Assembly: GCF_008373765.1 (NCBI RefSeq)
Contig: NZ_VUJW01000009.1
Span: 124,001 to 188,000, forward strand
Source: Nocardioides antri
GTDB lineage: Bacteria; Actinomycetota; Actinomycetes; Propionibacteriales; Nocardioidaceae
Length of the DNA stretch: 64,000 nucleotides
Direction of reading: 5' to 3'
This document shows positions 19,364 through 28,977 of the stretch, piece by piece. Position numbers and translations under genes: made by a program. The stretch's first letter is position 1; each line of letters opens with the position of its first letter. The notes beneath the pieces are model-generated. The model was given only the letters and a program-made list of their open reading frames with translations. It searched no databases and was not told where the DNA came from.

Positions 19364-20482
19364 CTATCCCGCGAGGAGCTCCTCTCGCGAGCCGATCACG
19401 GCTCGATAGTGACCCATCAGCTGCTCGTTGACGGCGTGCCACGACCGCTCCTGGACGCTGCGGATGGCGGCGGCGCGGAGGCGGTCGCGGAGGGCGCGGT
19501 CGGCGACGAGGCGGTGGACGGCGGCGGCGAGGCCGGCGCCGTCACCCGGCGGGTAGAGGAGGCCGGTCACGCCGTCGCAGACGACGTCGAGGGGGCCGCC
19601 CTGGGCCGGCGCGACGACGGGTACGGCGGAGGCGAGCGCCTCCTGGGCGGACTGGCAGAACGTCTCGTGCCGGCCGGTGTGGACGAACACGTCGAGCGAG
19701 GCGTAGGCGCGGCTGAGGTCCTGCCCGTGGAGCAGCCCGAGGAAGCGCGCGTCCGGCAGCAGCGTGCGGAGCCGCTGCTCCTCGGGACCGGCGCCGACCA
19801 GGACCAGCTCGAAGCGGTGGTCGCGGGAGAGGTGGGTGAGGAGCTCCAGCTCCTTCTCGGCGGCGAGCCGGCCGACGTACCCGACGAGGAGCTTGCCGGT
19901 GGGCGCCAGCGCGCGCCGGAGCTGCTCGTCGCGGTGGCGCGGGTGGAAGGCGTGGAGGTCGACGCCGCGACCCCAGCGCTCGAGACCGGGTACGCCGAGC
20001 TCGTCCAGCTGCCGCAGGCTCGCCGTAGACGGGGCGAGGGTGCGGTCGACCTGGGTGTGGATCTTGCGGGTGAGAGCCGCGGCGGCCCGGGCGCCGCCGG
20101 GCACGTCGTACCGCTCGGCGAAGCCGACCAGATCGGTCTGGTAGATCGCGACGGTGGGGATGCCGAGCTCGCCGGCGGCGCGGGCCGCCTGGTAGCCGAG
20201 GGTCGCCGGCGACGCGATGTGCACCACGTCCGGCCGGAACCGCAGCATCACCGCTCGCAGCCGGCGCCGCGTCTCCAGGCCGACCCGGAAGTCTCTGTAG
20301 AAGGGGAGGTTGGCGCCGCGGGCGCGGGTGACCCGGAAGCCGGCGTACAGGTCCGGGCCGGTGGGCGCGACGAGCTCCGCCTCGTGCCCCTCGGCGGCCA
20401 GGTGCTCGAGGACTCGTCGTACGGAGTTGGTCACGCCGTTGATCTGCGGGAGGAACGACTCGGTGACGACCAGGACTCTCAT
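19364..20482 (-). CDS. GT4 glycosyltransferase, PimB'/MgtA-like mannosyltransferase
   Basis: The 372-residue GT-B enzyme starts MRVLVVTESFLPQINGVTNS, the typical start of GDP-mannose-dependent alpha-mannosyltransferases of the MgtA/PimB type. The donor site shows VGYVGRLAAEKELELL and the late HETFCQSAQEALASAVPVVA block. It probably adds a mannose to a membrane lipid acceptor in phospholipid or lipoglycan synthesis. The frame is open 37 codons upstream, but ATG 20482 is the conserved start. It is divergent from the metallophosphoesterase gene. Confidence 0.88.
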   Translation of the reverse strand: MRVLVVTESFLPQINGVTNSVRRVLEHLAAEGHEAELVAPTGPDLYAGFRVTRARGANLPFYRDFRVGLETRRRLRAVMLRFRPDVVHIASPATLGYQAARAAGELGIPTVAIYQTDLVGFAERYDVPGGARAAAALTRKIHTQVDRTLAPSTASLRQLDELGVPGLERWGRGVDLHAFHPRHRDEQLRRALAPTGKLLVGYVGRLAAEKELELLTHLSRDHRFELVLVGAGPEEQRLRTLLPDARFLGLLHGQDLSRAYASLDVFVHTGRHETFCQSAQEALASAVPVVAPAQGGPLDVVCDGVTGLLYPPGDGAGLAAAVHRLVADRALRDRLRAAAIRSVQERSWHAVNEQLMGHYRAVIGSREELLAG

Positions 20483-20578
20483 GGCGACGACGCTAGGGAC
20501 GGGCAGCCAACGAACGGGCACGCCGACACGATCCGGGCGTGACCTCCGGATGAACGCCCGGACTTTGCCATCAGGACG

Positions 20579-20594
20579 CGTGACCCACCTCACG
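20579..20594. promoter_or_regulatory. CRP/GlxR-like inverted repeat upstream of the metallophosphoesterase
   Basis: CGTGA-CCCACC-TCACG matches the core GTGA-N6-TCAC of cAMP-receptor-type sites with perfect 5-bp arms. It lies 20 bp before the GTG at 20614, in the divergent promoter shared with the GT4 gene. A position this close to the start would suit repression of the phosphoesterase. Confidence 0.4.
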
Positions 20595-20613
20595 TCGTGA
20601 TCGTTGGTTGGCC

Positions 20614-22305
20614 GTGAAGCTGTCTCGTCGCGACCTTTTCCGTGCCGGCCTGCTCGCGGGAGGGGCCGCCGCGGTCGGCGGCGTCCTCGGTCCGTCGCTG
20701 GCCCGTGCCGCCGTCAACACCCGCACCACCCTCCTTCGCACGTTCGCCCCGGGCACGCCGAACGCGCTCGGCTACCGGAAGATCGTGGCGAAGCCGGGCG
20801 AGCCCCACCTGGTGCGCACCGACCTCGGCGTCGCGGCCCAGGCCGGCCGCGCCGATCGCCGGGTCGGCCTCCAGGCGTTCGTCCAGCTCAGCGACATCCA
20901 TATCCTCGACCACCAGTCGCCCGCCCGCGTGGAGTGGACCGACCGCTACGAGACGCCAGGCCTGTTCTCCTCGGCCTACCGGCCGCAGGAGATGCTGACC
21001 GCGCAGGTTGCCGACGCGATGGTGCAGGCCGTCAACGCCCAGAAGCGCGGTCCGGTCACCCGGCTCCCGTTCTCCTTCGCGATCGAGACCGGCGACAACA
21101 CCGACAACTGCCAGTACAACGAGCTGCGCTGGAACATCGACGTGCTCGACGGTGGTGTCATCCGCCCCGACAGCGGCAGCGTGCTCGCCTACGAGGGCGT
21201 GATGGACGACAACGCGCTCTACTACGACACCCACTACTGGCACCCCCAGGGGGTGCCAGCGGGCAAGGAGCCGGACCAGTACAAGGCCGAGCACGGCTTC
21301 CCCACGATCCGAGGGCTGCTCACCGCCTCCCGGAGGGCGTTCCGCGCGCCGGGCCTCGACATCCCGTGGTACACCGCCTTCGGGAACCACGACGGGCTCG
21401 TGCAGGGCAACTTTCCGCAGACTTTCCAGTTCTCCACGATAGCGGTCGGCCCGCTCAAGGTGATCTCGCCGCCTGCCGGCGTGAGCGAGACCGACGTGAT
21501 CGACGCGGTCGAGGACCAGGACCCGTTGCGCGTCATCGGCGACCTCGTCGTCTCGCCGTACGTCCGGGCGGTCGCGCCGGACCCCACGCGGCGCAGTGTC
21601 AGCCGCAAGGACACCGTCGAGGAGCACTTCCGCACCAAGGGCCTGCCGGTCGGGCACGGGTTCACCGAGACCAACCGCGCCGACGGCACGGCGTACTACT
21701 TCTTCGACCAGGGTCCGTTCCGGCATGTGGTGATGGACTCGGTCAACCCCAACGGCTACTACGACGGCTCACTCGACCAGGGCCAGTTCGCTTGGCTCCA
21801 AGCGACCATCGGAGCGGCCGCCGGCAAGATCGTCCTCGTCTACAGCCACCACACCAGCTCGAGCATGATGAACCCGTTCGTGCTGACCGGTGGAGATCCT
21901 TCGCCGCGGGTGCTCGGGGACGCCGTGGTGGAGTACCTGCTCACACAGTCGCAGGTCGTCGCCTGGGTCAACGGCCACTCCCACCGCAACCAGGTGACGG
22001 CGCACAAGCGCGCCGACGGCAGCGGCGGCTTCTGGGAGATCAACAGCGCGTCGCACATCGACTATCCCCAGCAGGCGCGGATCGTCGAGGTGGCCGACAA
22101 CCGCGACGGCACGCTGTCGATCTTCACCACGATCCTGGATCACGCCGGCCCTGCCAACTATGGCGGCGACCTCACCAACACGGTCTCGCTGGCCGGCCTG
22201 GCGCGCGAGCTCGCGGTCAACGACCCGCAGAACAACCTGGCCGCCTCGACCGGCACCGAGGCCGACCGCAACGTCGAGCTGCTGGTCAGCAGCCCGCTGG
22301 CCTGA
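20614..22305 (+). CDS. Tat-exported metallophosphoesterase (PPA1498-like)
   Basis: The 563-residue protein starts with a twin-arginine signal (SRRDLFRAG, then [12 protein letters not shown], cleavage near LARAA), so it is exported folded. The calcineurin-like site includes QLSDIHIL (D94, H96), GDN, GNHD, and late NGHSH. The layout fits TIGR03767-type metallophosphoesterases described from Propionibacterium. A TTG two codons upstream (20608) is an alternative start. The substrate is unknown; phosphate release from an extracytoplasmic ester is expected. A CRP-like site precedes it. Confidence 0.88.
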   Translation: MKLSRRDLFRAGLLAGGAAAVGGVLGPSLARAAVNTRTTLLRTFAPGTPNALGYRKIVAKPGEPHLVRTDLGVAAQAGRADRRVGLQAFVQLSDIHILDHQSPARVEWTDRYETPGLFSSAYRPQEMLTAQVADAMVQAVNAQKRGPVTRLPFSFAIETGDNTDNCQYNELRWNIDVLDGGVIRPDSGSVLAYEGVMDDNALYYDTHYWHPQGVPAGKEPDQYKAEHGFPTIRGLLTASRRAFRAPGLDIPWYTAFGNHDGLVQGNFPQTFQFSTIAVGPLKVISPPAGVSETDVIDAVEDQDPLRVIGDLVVSPYVRAVAPDPTRRSVSRKDTVEEHFRTKGLPVGHGFTETNRADGTAYYFFDQGPFRHVVMDSVNPNGYYDGSLDQGQFAWLQATIGAAAGKIVLVYSHHTSSSMMNPFVLTGGDPSPRVLGDAVVEYLLTQSQVVAWVNGHSHRNQVTAHKRADGSGGFWEINSASHIDYPQQARIVEVADNRDGTLSIFTTILDHAGPANYGGDLTNTVSLAGLARELAVNDPQNNLAASTGTEADRNVELLVSSPLA

Positions 22306-22311
22306 GCCTCT

Positions 22312-23469
22312 TCAGGCGCCCTCGGGGGCGGCGGCGAGCTGGCCGCAGGCGCCGTCGATCTCGCGGCCGCGAGTGTCCCGCACCGTGGTGGGCACGCCGC
22401 GCGCCTCGAGGCGACGGACGAACTCGCGCTCGTCGGCGGGGTCGGAGGCCGTCCACTTCGAGCCCGGCGTGGGGTTGAGCGGGATCAGGTTGACGTGGAC
22501 CCAGCCCCACCTCTCTGACCCGCCGTACGACGTCAGCACGTCGGCGAGCAGGTCGGCCCGCCAACCCTGGTCGTTGATGCCGCGCATCATGGCGTACTCG
22601 ATCGAGACCCGGCGCTTGGTCTTCTCGGCGTAGCTCCAGGCCGCCTCGACGGTCTCGGCGACGGAGAACCGGGTGTTGATCGGCACCAGCTCGTTGCGCA
22701 GCTCGTCGTCAGGCGCGTGCAGGCTCAGCGCGAGCGTGACCGGGATCCCCTCGTCGGCGAGCTGCCGGATACGCGGCACCAGGCCGACGGTGGAGACGGT
22801 GACGCCGCGGGCGGACATGCCGAGTCCGTCCGGGGCGGGGTCGGTGAGCCGGCGTACGGCCCCGAGCACGGCCTTGTAGTTGGCCAGCGGCTCCCCCATG
22901 CCCATGAACACCACGTTGGAGACGCGGCCGGGGCCGCCGGCCACCTCGTCGCGCGCCAGCGCACGGGCGCCGGCGACGACCTGCTCGACGATCTCGGCCG
23001 TCGACATGTTGCGCTGGAGGCCGCCCTGGCCGGTGGCGCAGAACGGGCAGGCCATGCCGCAGCCGGCCTGGCTGGAGACGCAGATCGTGACCCGGCCCGG
23101 GTAGCGCATCAGCACCGACTCGACGAGCGCGCCATCGAAGAGGCGCCAGAGCGTCTTGCGGGTGGTGCCCCGGTCGGCCTCGAGCGTCCGGAGCGGCGTC
23201 ATCAGCTCGGGCAGCAGGGCGTTGACCAGGTCCTCGCGCTGCGCAGCCGGGAGGTCGGTCATCTCGGCCGGGTCGTCGACCAGGCGGGAGAAGTAGTGGG
23301 TGCTGAGCTGCTTCGCGCGGAAGCCGGGCAGGCCGAGCTCGACCAGGTGCGCCTTGCGCTCGGCCGGGGTGAGGTCCGCCAGGTGCTGGGGAGGCTTCTT
23401 GCGTCCTCGCGGCTCGGCGAGGACCAGGGGCAGCCGGGTGGGCTCGGCGGACTCGGCGGACTCGGACAT
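22312..23469 (-). CDS. rlmN: RlmN, dual-specificity 23S rRNA A2503/tRNA A37 C2-methyltransferase
   Basis: This 385-residue radical SAM enzyme methylates C2 of A2503 in 23S rRNA and of A37 in some tRNAs. The CxxxCxxC cluster is C137, C141 and C144 (CGMACPFC), and the resolving cysteine is C375 in IDGACGQL. Other marks are [11 protein letters not shown] and [14 protein letters not shown] 23469. It is the last member of the conserved housekeeping run; the neighbouring membrane gene is upstream by 35 bp. It is intact. Confidence 0.97.
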   Translation of the reverse strand: MSESAESAEPTRLPLVLAEPRGRKKPPQHLADLTPAERKAHLVELGLPGFRAKQLSTHYFSRLVDDPAEMTDLPAAQREDLVNALLPELMTPLRTLEADRGTTRKTLWRLFDGALVESVLMRYPGRVTICVSSQAGCGMACPFCATGQGGLQRNMSTAEIVEQVVAGARALARDEVAGGPGRVSNVVFMGMGEPLANYKAVLGAVRRLTDPAPDGLGMSARGVTVSTVGLVPRIRQLADEGIPVTLALSLHAPDDELRNELVPINTRFSVAETVEAAWSYAEKTKRRVSIEYAMMRGINDQGWRADLLADVLTSYGGSERWGWVHVNLIPLNPTPGSKWTASDPADEREFVRRLEARGVPTTVRDTRGREIDGACGQLAAAPEGA

Positions 23470-23504
23470 GGTGCGTCCAGTGTCCCACCGGCGGCGGTGC
23501 GGTC

Positions 23505-23930
23505 CTAACCGTCGCGGTTGAGGAGGAACCAGAGGACGCCGACGGCGACGCCGACGACGACCACCGCGGTCGCGCCCACGCCGAACAGCATGTAGCGACC
23601 GAACTTGCGCGTGTGGGGCGGCACGACCAGCCCGATCGGGACCACGAGCGTGACCAGCACGAACGGGAAGAGGTCCTCGGCGCGCTCGTAGCCGACCAGC
23701 GCCTTCAGCAGGGCGCCGTAGGTGCCCGGGACCAGGATGATGAAGGCCATTCCGGTGAAGAACCCGGCCAGCGGCACGAAGACCGGGTGGTCGCGGTGCC
23801 ACCACTCGGGCAGCTGCCAGCGCTTCTTCGGCGCCAGGGTCGACTCACCCGCGGACGCAGCACCAGGCTCCGCGGCGCCCCGGGCGGGGTCGGTCGCGGT
23901 GCGCGCCGGGGTCTCGATTGCCTGGTCCAT
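23505..23930 (-). CDS. Membrane protein of unknown function (141 aa)
   Basis: After a charged 50-residue cytoplasmic segment with a WEWW-like cluster ([12 protein letters not shown]), three hydrophobic helices follow (about 53-75, 90-105 and 115-136). No enzyme motif is visible. The frame is open to 24005, but ATG 23930 is preferred because the upstream part looks non-coding. It lies 35 bp upstream of rlmN on the same strand, so co-transcription is possible. I do not recognise the family. Confidence 0.75.
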   Translation of the reverse strand: MDQAIETPARTATDPARGAAEPGAASAGESTLAPKKRWQLPEWWHRDHPVFVPLAGFFTGMAFIILVPGTYGALLKALVGYERAEDLFPFVLVTLVVPIGLVVPPHTRKFGRYMLFGVGATAVVVVGVAVGVLWFLLNRDG

Positions 23931-24087
23931 GTGTCCTCGATCGTAGCCGCCAGACCCGCAGACGACATGATCGGCCGCGCGACGAATCGACCTCCCTCCA
24001 GCCATGGTGTGCGGGGCACGCGGGGGTTAGGTTGGCCTCAGCAGTTCGGGAGGACGCATCCGGGAGCGGCCTGAGGGAGGACCTGCC

Positions 24088-25185
24088 TTGCGGATCGCAC
24101 TGCTGACCTCCTCGGTGGAGGCACGGGGCGGCGTTGTGCACACGCTGGCGCTGGCGCGCGCCCTCACAGCGCTCGACGGGCGGCTGGCGGTGGACGTCTG
24201 GAGCCTGGGCGTCGCGCCCGACCCGGTGCTGATGCCGACCGCCGAGCCGCGGGTCACCGTGCGCGTCGTCCCGTTCCACGAGCGCACCACGGAGTCGCGC
24301 GCCGATCGCACGCGCCGCGCGGCCGTGGCGATCGGTGACGAGTTCGCGAGCACCCGGTCGTCGTACGACGTCGTGCACGCGCTGGACGAGCCGAGCGCGG
24401 CCGCCACCCTCCCCACCTTCCGCACCGTCCAGGACCTCGACGACATGCGGTCGCTGGAGGTGGCGACCGGCGCCGCACGCCGGGTTCAGCTGGTGTGCGG
24501 GACGAAGACCCTCGCGTCGGAGGTCCTGGCCCACTGCGGCCGCAAGGCAGCCGTCATCCCGGACGGCGTCGACGCTGCCCGCTTCGCGGCCGCGGTGTAC
24601 GACGTGCCCGGGCAGGCCGCGTGGCGGGTCCGAGTCGGGGGCCGCTACCTCCTGGCGCTCGGCGGCATCGAGGCGAGCAAGGGCAGCATCGACCTGCTCG
24701 ACGCCCACAGCGCCCTCGTGCAGGACCAGCCCGCGCTGGCCGACGTTCGGCTGGTGTTCTCCGGCGGCAGGCTCTCGGAAGCCGAGCCCACCTACCTGGC
24801 CGAGTTCGACGCCCGGGCGGACGAGCTCGGCACCCGGCCGGTCGTGCTCGGGCCGGTGGCCCACAGCGACCTGCCCGCCCTGGTCGCGGGCGCGTCGGCG
24901 GTCTGCCACGTCCCCATCGGTGACGGCTTCGGCATCGCGGCGCTGGAGGCCCTCGCTGCCGGCGTGCCGGTCGTCGCGCGCGACCTGCCCGCGCTGCGCG
25001 AGGTCCTCGACGACACGGTGGTCTTCGCCGACACCGTCCTGTCGATCGCGGACGCCCTCGTCGACGTGCTGAACAGCCCCCCGGAGCCGGATCCGGGCAT
25101 CGAGCTGGCGGCGTCGTACTCCTGGGCGCGCGCCGCCATGGCACACCTCGAGCTCTACAGCGCGGCCGGTCAGAAGACGGCGTAG
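24088..25185 (+). CDS. GT4-family glycosyltransferase (MSMEG_0565-like)
   Basis: This 365-residue GT-B glycosyltransferase starts MRIALLTSSVEARGGVVHTL and has donor-site features GGIEASKGSIDLL and GDGFGIAALEALAAGVPVVA. It resembles the MSMEG_0565 family (TIGR04047), though the other genes I associate with that family are not nearby. The TTG start is supported by GAGGGAGG at 24073-24080 with 7-nt spacing. It is alone on the plus strand among minus-strand housekeeping genes, and its 3' end overlaps cdsA by 16 bp. Acceptor and donor are unknown. Confidence 0.83.
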   Translation: MRIALLTSSVEARGGVVHTLALARALTALDGRLAVDVWSLGVAPDPVLMPTAEPRVTVRVVPFHERTTESRADRTRRAAVAIGDEFASTRSSYDVVHALDEPSAAATLPTFRTVQDLDDMRSLEVATGAARRVQLVCGTKTLASEVLAHCGRKAAVIPDGVDAARFAAAVYDVPGQAAWRVRVGGRYLLALGGIEASKGSIDLLDAHSALVQDQPALADVRLVFSGGRLSEAEPTYLAEFDARADELGTRPVVLGPVAHSDLPALVAGASAVCHVPIGDGFGIAALEALAAGVPVVARDLPALREVLDDTVVFADTVLSIADALVDVLNSPPEPDPGIELAASYSWARAAMAHLELYSAAGQKTA

Positions 25186-26075
25186 TGCAGCAGCAGCCAG
25201 ATCGGGGCGATGGTCGCGAGGATCGAGTCGAGCCGGTCCATCAGGCCGCCGTGGCCCGGGATGACCTGGCTCATGTCCTTGATGCCGAGGTCGCGCTTGA
25301 TGACCGACTCGCAGAGGTCGCCGAGCGTCGCCATCACGACCGCGATCAGGCCGAGGCACAGGCCCACCCACCAGTCCCCGTCGAGCAGGTAGACGACCAG
25401 CGCCCAGCCGGCGGCGAGGCACGCCACCAGTGACCCGGCGAACCCCTCCCAGGACTTCTTCGGCGAGATGACCGGCGCCATCGGATGCTTGCCGAAGAGG
25501 ACGCCGGCGAAGTAGCCGCCGATGTCGGAGGCGATCGTGACCAGGATGAACGTGATGATCCCGGCGACGCCGTCGTCGTCGAGGCCGCCGCCGGTCCAGG
25601 TGTCGCCGCCCTCGGCGAGCATCAGGGCGACGAAGGAGCCGAGGAACGGCAGGTAGATCAGCGTGAACACCGACGCGGTGGCGTTCTTGACGTAGCCGTC
25701 GACGCCGCGACGCAGCAGCCACAGCATGATCACCAGCGCCGTGACCGCGGTCGCGGTGACCAGCGCCTCGGCGCTGAAGACGTAGGCCACGACGACCATC
25801 GCGACGCCACCGACCATCAGCGGCTGCTCGGGAAGGTCGATGTCCTGGGCGAGCAGGCCCTTGCGCAGCTCCCAGACCGCCACCACCACGGCAGCGGCGA
25901 CGATCAGCATGAACGCCGGCTTCCAGAAGTACAGCGAGGCGCCGATCGCGGCCAGGAGCACGACGGCGGAGGCCACCGCCGCCTTGAGGTCGCGGCCGGC
26001 TCGACCGTGGTCCTTCTGGGGAGGCTGGGCAGCAGCGGCCGGCGGCGTGGCGTCGGTCATGAAGAAGTCATCCAT
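25170..26075 (-). CDS. cdsA: Phosphatidate cytidylyltransferase CdsA
   Basis: CdsA makes CDP-diacylglycerol from phosphatidic acid and CTP, the branch point for phospholipids. The 301-residue membrane protein has about eight helices after a hydrophilic N-terminus. The C-terminal signature runs from SVIKRDLGIKD to PGHGGLMDRLDS (about 257-284). It lies 8 bp downstream of frr in the standard order pyrH-frr-cdsA. The 3' end overlaps the convergent glycosyltransferase by 16 bp. Confidence 0.96.
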   Translation of the reverse strand: MDDFFMTDATPPAAAAQPPQKDHGRAGRDLKAAVASAVVLLAAIGASLYFWKPAFMLIVAAAVVVAVWELRKGLLAQDIDLPEQPLMVGGVAMVVVAYVFSAEALVTATAVTALVIMLWLLRRGVDGYVKNATASVFTLIYLPFLGSFVALMLAEGGDTWTGGGLDDDGVAGIITFILVTIASDIGGYFAGVLFGKHPMAPVISPKKSWEGFAGSLVACLAAGWALVVYLLDGDWWVGLCLGLIAVVMATLGDLCESVIKRDLGIKDMSQVIPGHGGLMDRLDSILATIAPIWLLLHYAVF

Positions 26076-26083
26076 CGAGGGGG

Positions 26084-26641
26084 TCAGACCTCGAGGAGCT
26101 CGGCTTCCTTGTGCTTGAGCAGCTCGTCGATGGCGTCGGTGTGCTTCTTGGTGATGCCGTCGAGGCGCTTCTCGGCGCCGGTCACGTCGTCCTTGCCGGC
26201 CTCGCCGTCCTTCTCGAGGCGCTCGAGGTTCTGCTTGGCCTTCTGCCGCACCTGGCGTACGGCGACCTTGCCGCCTTCGGCCTTCTCCTTGGCGAGCTTG
26301 ATGAACTCCTTGCGGCGCTCCTCGGTCAGCTCGGGGAACACGCAGCGGAGGACCTTGCCGTCGTTGGCGGGGTTGACGCCGAGGTCGGAGTCGCGAATCG
26401 CCTTCTCGACGTTGGCCATCGCGCCCATGTCGTAGGGCTGGACCAGGATGATCCGCGCCTCCGGAGCGGTGAACGACGCGAGCTGCTGGATCGGGGTCGG
26501 CGTGCCGTAGTAGTCGACCATGATCTTGCTGAACATGCTCGGGTGTGCGCGCCCGGCGCGGATGGTCGCGAACTCCTCGCGGGTCGCGGCGACCGACTTG
26601 TCCATCTTGCCGTCGGCCTCTTTGAGGATGTCGTTGATCAC
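26084..26641 (-). CDS. frr: Ribosome recycling factor
   Basis: RRF splits post-termination ribosomes with EF-G. The 185-residue protein is full length, with the three-helix-bundle signatures TIRAGRAHPSMF, IQQLASF and LVQPYD, then VRQVRQKA. GTG start at 26641, 28 bp downstream of pyrH. Gene order and length are as in other actinobacteria, and nothing is unusual. Confidence 0.97.
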   Translation of the reverse strand: MINDILKEADGKMDKSVAATREEFATIRAGRAHPSMFSKIMVDYYGTPTPIQQLASFTAPEARIILVQPYDMGAMANVEKAIRDSDLGVNPANDGKVLRCVFPELTEERRKEFIKLAKEKAEGGKVAVRQVRQKAKQNLERLEKDGEAGKDDVTGAEKRLDGITKKHTDAIDELLKHKEAELLEV

Positions 26642-26669
26642 CTGGTGCTCCTAGTTCGCTTGTCGAGAC

Positions 26670-27383
26670 TCAGCCGGCGCTGACCAGCGTGCCGATCTTC
26701 TCACCTTGCACGACCCGGAGGATGTTGCCGTCGGCCGAGAGGTTGAAGAAGACCATGTCCATCTTGTTGTCGCGCGCCATCGCGATGCCCGTGGCGTCGG
26801 CGACCTTCAGGTCCCTGGCGAGGTACTCGTCGTAGGTGAGGTGGTCGAACATGACCGCCCCGGGGTTCTGGTAGGGGTCGGAGTCGTAGACGCCGTCGAC
26901 ACCCTGCTTGCCCATCAGGATGACCTCGCAGCGCGTCTCCAGGGCGCGCTGCGCCGCCACGGTGTCGGTCGAGAAGAACGGCATGCCGGCGCCGGCGCCG
27001 AAGATGACGACCCGGCCCTTCTCCATGTGCCGGACGGCGCGGCGGGGGATGTAGGGCTCGGCCACCTGGCCCATCGTGATCGCGGTCTGCACGCGGGTCT
27101 CGACGCCGTTCTTCTCGATCAGGTCCTGGAGCGCCAGGCAGTTCATGACCGTGCCGAGCATTCCCATGTAGTCCGCACGCGCGCGCTCCATGCCGCGCTG
27201 CTGGAGCTCGGCTCCACGGAAGAAGTTGCCGCCGCCGACGACGATGCCGACCTGGACGCCGGACTTCGCGACGTCGGCCACCTCTCCTGCGATCCGGTTG
27301 ATCACATCGAGGTCGAGACCGACCGCACCGCCACCGAAGACCTCGCCCGAGAGTTTCAGCAGTACTCGCCTGTAGCCGGTCAC
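26670..27383 (-). CDS. pyrH: UMP kinase PyrH
   Basis: PyrH phosphorylates UMP to UDP and is a hexameric amino-acid-kinase-fold enzyme regulated by GTP and UTP in many bacteria. The 237-residue protein shows [23 protein letters not shown], and the nucleotide-binding [11 protein letters not shown] start at 27383. In most actinobacteria the next upstream gene is tsf; here three SPFH/zinc-ribbon genes intervene. It is intact. Confidence 0.97.
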   Translation of the reverse strand: MTGYRRVLLKLSGEVFGGGAVGLDLDVINRIAGEVADVAKSGVQVGIVVGGGNFFRGAELQQRGMERARADYMGMLGTVMNCLALQDLIEKNGVETRVQTAITMGQVAEPYIPRRAVRHMEKGRVVIFGAGAGMPFFSTDTVAAQRALETRCEVILMGKQGVDGVYDSDPYQNPGAVMFDHLTYDEYLARDLKVADATGIAMARDNKMDMVFFNLSADGNILRVVQGEKIGTLVSAG

Positions 27384-27417
27384 GCCTGCGACCCTACCGG
27401 GCGGTCTTGCGCGGCGC

Positions 27418-27723
27418 TCAAGGGATCCGCTGCACCCGTTTGCGGTGGTGCTTGCTGTTGTCCCCGTCGATGTCGGAGTCGCGCGTCTTCGAGATGTGGT
27501 CGACCTTCTCCTCGCCCCCCTGCACCGGCTGGGCGTGGATGATCGTGTCCCGCTCGTAGGCGTGGGACTTGTCGGTGTTGCGGTAGTAGCGGTAGATGAG
27601 CCAGTAGGTGGCCGCGCCACCCGCCGGGCCGGCGGCCAGCAGCCACAACACGCCGTCGTCGCTCGCGAGCGGCAGTACGGCGGGCACGAGGTGTGCCACG
27701 GCGCCGAGGATCTCGATCGTCAT
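27418..27723 (-). CDS. Small membrane protein of the SPFH/zinc-ribbon trio
   Basis: The 101-residue protein has an N-terminal hydrophobic region with one or two spans (about 5-45), then a basic cytoplasmic tail ([16 protein letters not shown]). Its ATG overlaps the stop of the zinc-ribbon gene by 4 bp, so the two are translationally coupled. I do not recognise the sequence alone. By context it is the third partner of the SPFH and zinc-ribbon proteins, possibly their membrane anchor. Confidence 0.78.
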   Translation of the reverse strand: MTIEILGAVAHLVPAVLPLASDDGVLWLLAAGPAGGAATYWLIYRYYRNTDKSHAYERDTIIHAQPVQGGEEKVDHISKTRDSDIDGDNSKHHRKRVQRIP

Positions 27724-28976
27724 GCCGATGCCACCAGGATCGTGCCGGCGATGCCTTCGAGGAAGGTGCCGACGGTGAAGGCCGCGAGGAGCAGCTTGGG
27801 CTGCGAGACCGGGATGCTGCCCATCGTCTCGCCCGTGCGGGCGTTGACCGCGATGTAGTGGAGGAGCTTGTTGCTCTCCTGCTGGTAGGAGTACAGCCAG
27901 ACCGGCAGGTACATCGACAGCCAGCGGGACCCGCCGACGTCGATCTTCTCCTGCTCCCAGCGCACGCCGCGGTCGAACCTGTCCAGCGACTCGTGCACCT
28001 GCGACCTTCCGATCGAGAGCAGCTGGTCCTCCAGGACGGGCTTCACGGCGTCGACGTTGACATCGCGTTTCTCACTGGTGAAGCCGACGAGGTAGCTGGA
28101 GTTCCACTTCACGGCGTTCTTCGTGTCGAACGGCAGGATCGTGTTGATGATGTTGTTGGTGTTCTGAGGACCGAAGTCGGCCCGCTCGGAGGAACCCTCG
28201 ATGGTGAGGTCGTCGACGGTGAAGCTCACCTGGCGGGCGACCTGGTAGACGTCGGCGGCGTAGTAGGTGACCGTGCTGTCGCCGCTCTTCTCCGTCCACC
28301 GCCGGGTCTGGACCTCGCCCTTGCCCCAGTACTGCGACTCGGCCCGGGCATCGATGACCAGGTAGGGGAGGTAGACGCCGAGCACGTTCTCCGGCACGAA
28401 CTCCTTCTTGAACCGGGCGTGGGCGAAGAGCCGCCGCTTGGAGGCGAACTCGCGGATCTTCTCGACCGCCTCGTCCTTGGTCAGCTTGAAGGGCAGCACC
28501 GCGTCGGGCACCGCCCCGTTGGGGATCTGCTGGTTGACGTTGAGCGTGTGCCGGCACCAGTGGCAGCGTGCGTTGAGCGCGTGCGCCGTGTCGACGACCA
28601 CCTCGGCCCCACACGACTCGCACTTGAAGGTGAGCATGTCGGCGACGTCGGCCTGGATGTCCTCAGCACCGCTGGCGATGACCGTGCCCTCGAGCTCGTC
28701 GATGCCCTCGCCGAGGCCGAACTCCTCCTCGACCCGCGCCTCCTGCCACTCGTTGCGGCAGAACAGGCAGACGAGCATGCCGGTGGACCCGCGGAGCCGC
28801 ACGTCGGTCGAGCCGCACTTCGGGCAGCGGTTGAGCCCGTCCTTGAGCGACTCGTTGACGGTCTCGATGGACGGCTTGGGCTCGGGCCCGGCCTTGGCCG
28901 CGGCGAGCTCCTCCTCCAGCGACAGCGGTGGGCCGTCGAAGGTGGGCTGCTGGGGGTCGACGGGATCCTGCGCCAT
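27720..28976 (-). CDS. Double zinc-ribbon protein with a C-terminal membrane helix
   Basis: The 418-residue protein has two zinc ribbons: C51/C54/C70/C73 (CPKCGS to CLFC) and C119/C122/C138/C141 (CESCG to CHWC). A beta-rich middle part follows, and one hydrophobic helix ends the protein (about 391-418). It is of the TFIIB-type zinc-ribbon family often found beside SPFH proteins. It starts 1 bp after the SPFH stop and overlaps the small membrane gene. It is comparable to Bacillus subtilis YdjG by domain pairing; this homology is inferred. Confidence 0.85.
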   Translation of the reverse strand: MAQDPVDPQQPTFDGPPLSLEEELAAAKAGPEPKPSIETVNESLKDGLNRCPKCGSTDVRLRGSTGMLVCLFCRNEWQEARVEEEFGLGEGIDELEGTVIASGAEDIQADVADMLTFKCESCGAEVVVDTAHALNARCHWCRHTLNVNQQIPNGAVPDAVLPFKLTKDEAVEKIREFASKRRLFAHARFKKEFVPENVLGVYLPYLVIDARAESQYWGKGEVQTRRWTEKSGDSTVTYYAADVYQVARQVSFTVDDLTIEGSSERADFGPQNTNNIINTILPFDTKNAVKWNSSYLVGFTSEKRDVNVDAVKPVLEDQLLSIGRSQVHESLDRFDRGVRWEQEKIDVGGSRWLSMYLPVWLYSYQQESNKLLHYIAVNARTGETMGSIPVSQPKLLLAAFTVGTFLEGIAGTILVASA

Positions 28977-28977
28977 G

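Noticed and set aside
23931..24087. Possible leader gene before the GT4 at 24088
   Set aside because: Only very short frames without a ribosome binding site are present; the region looks like a promoter.
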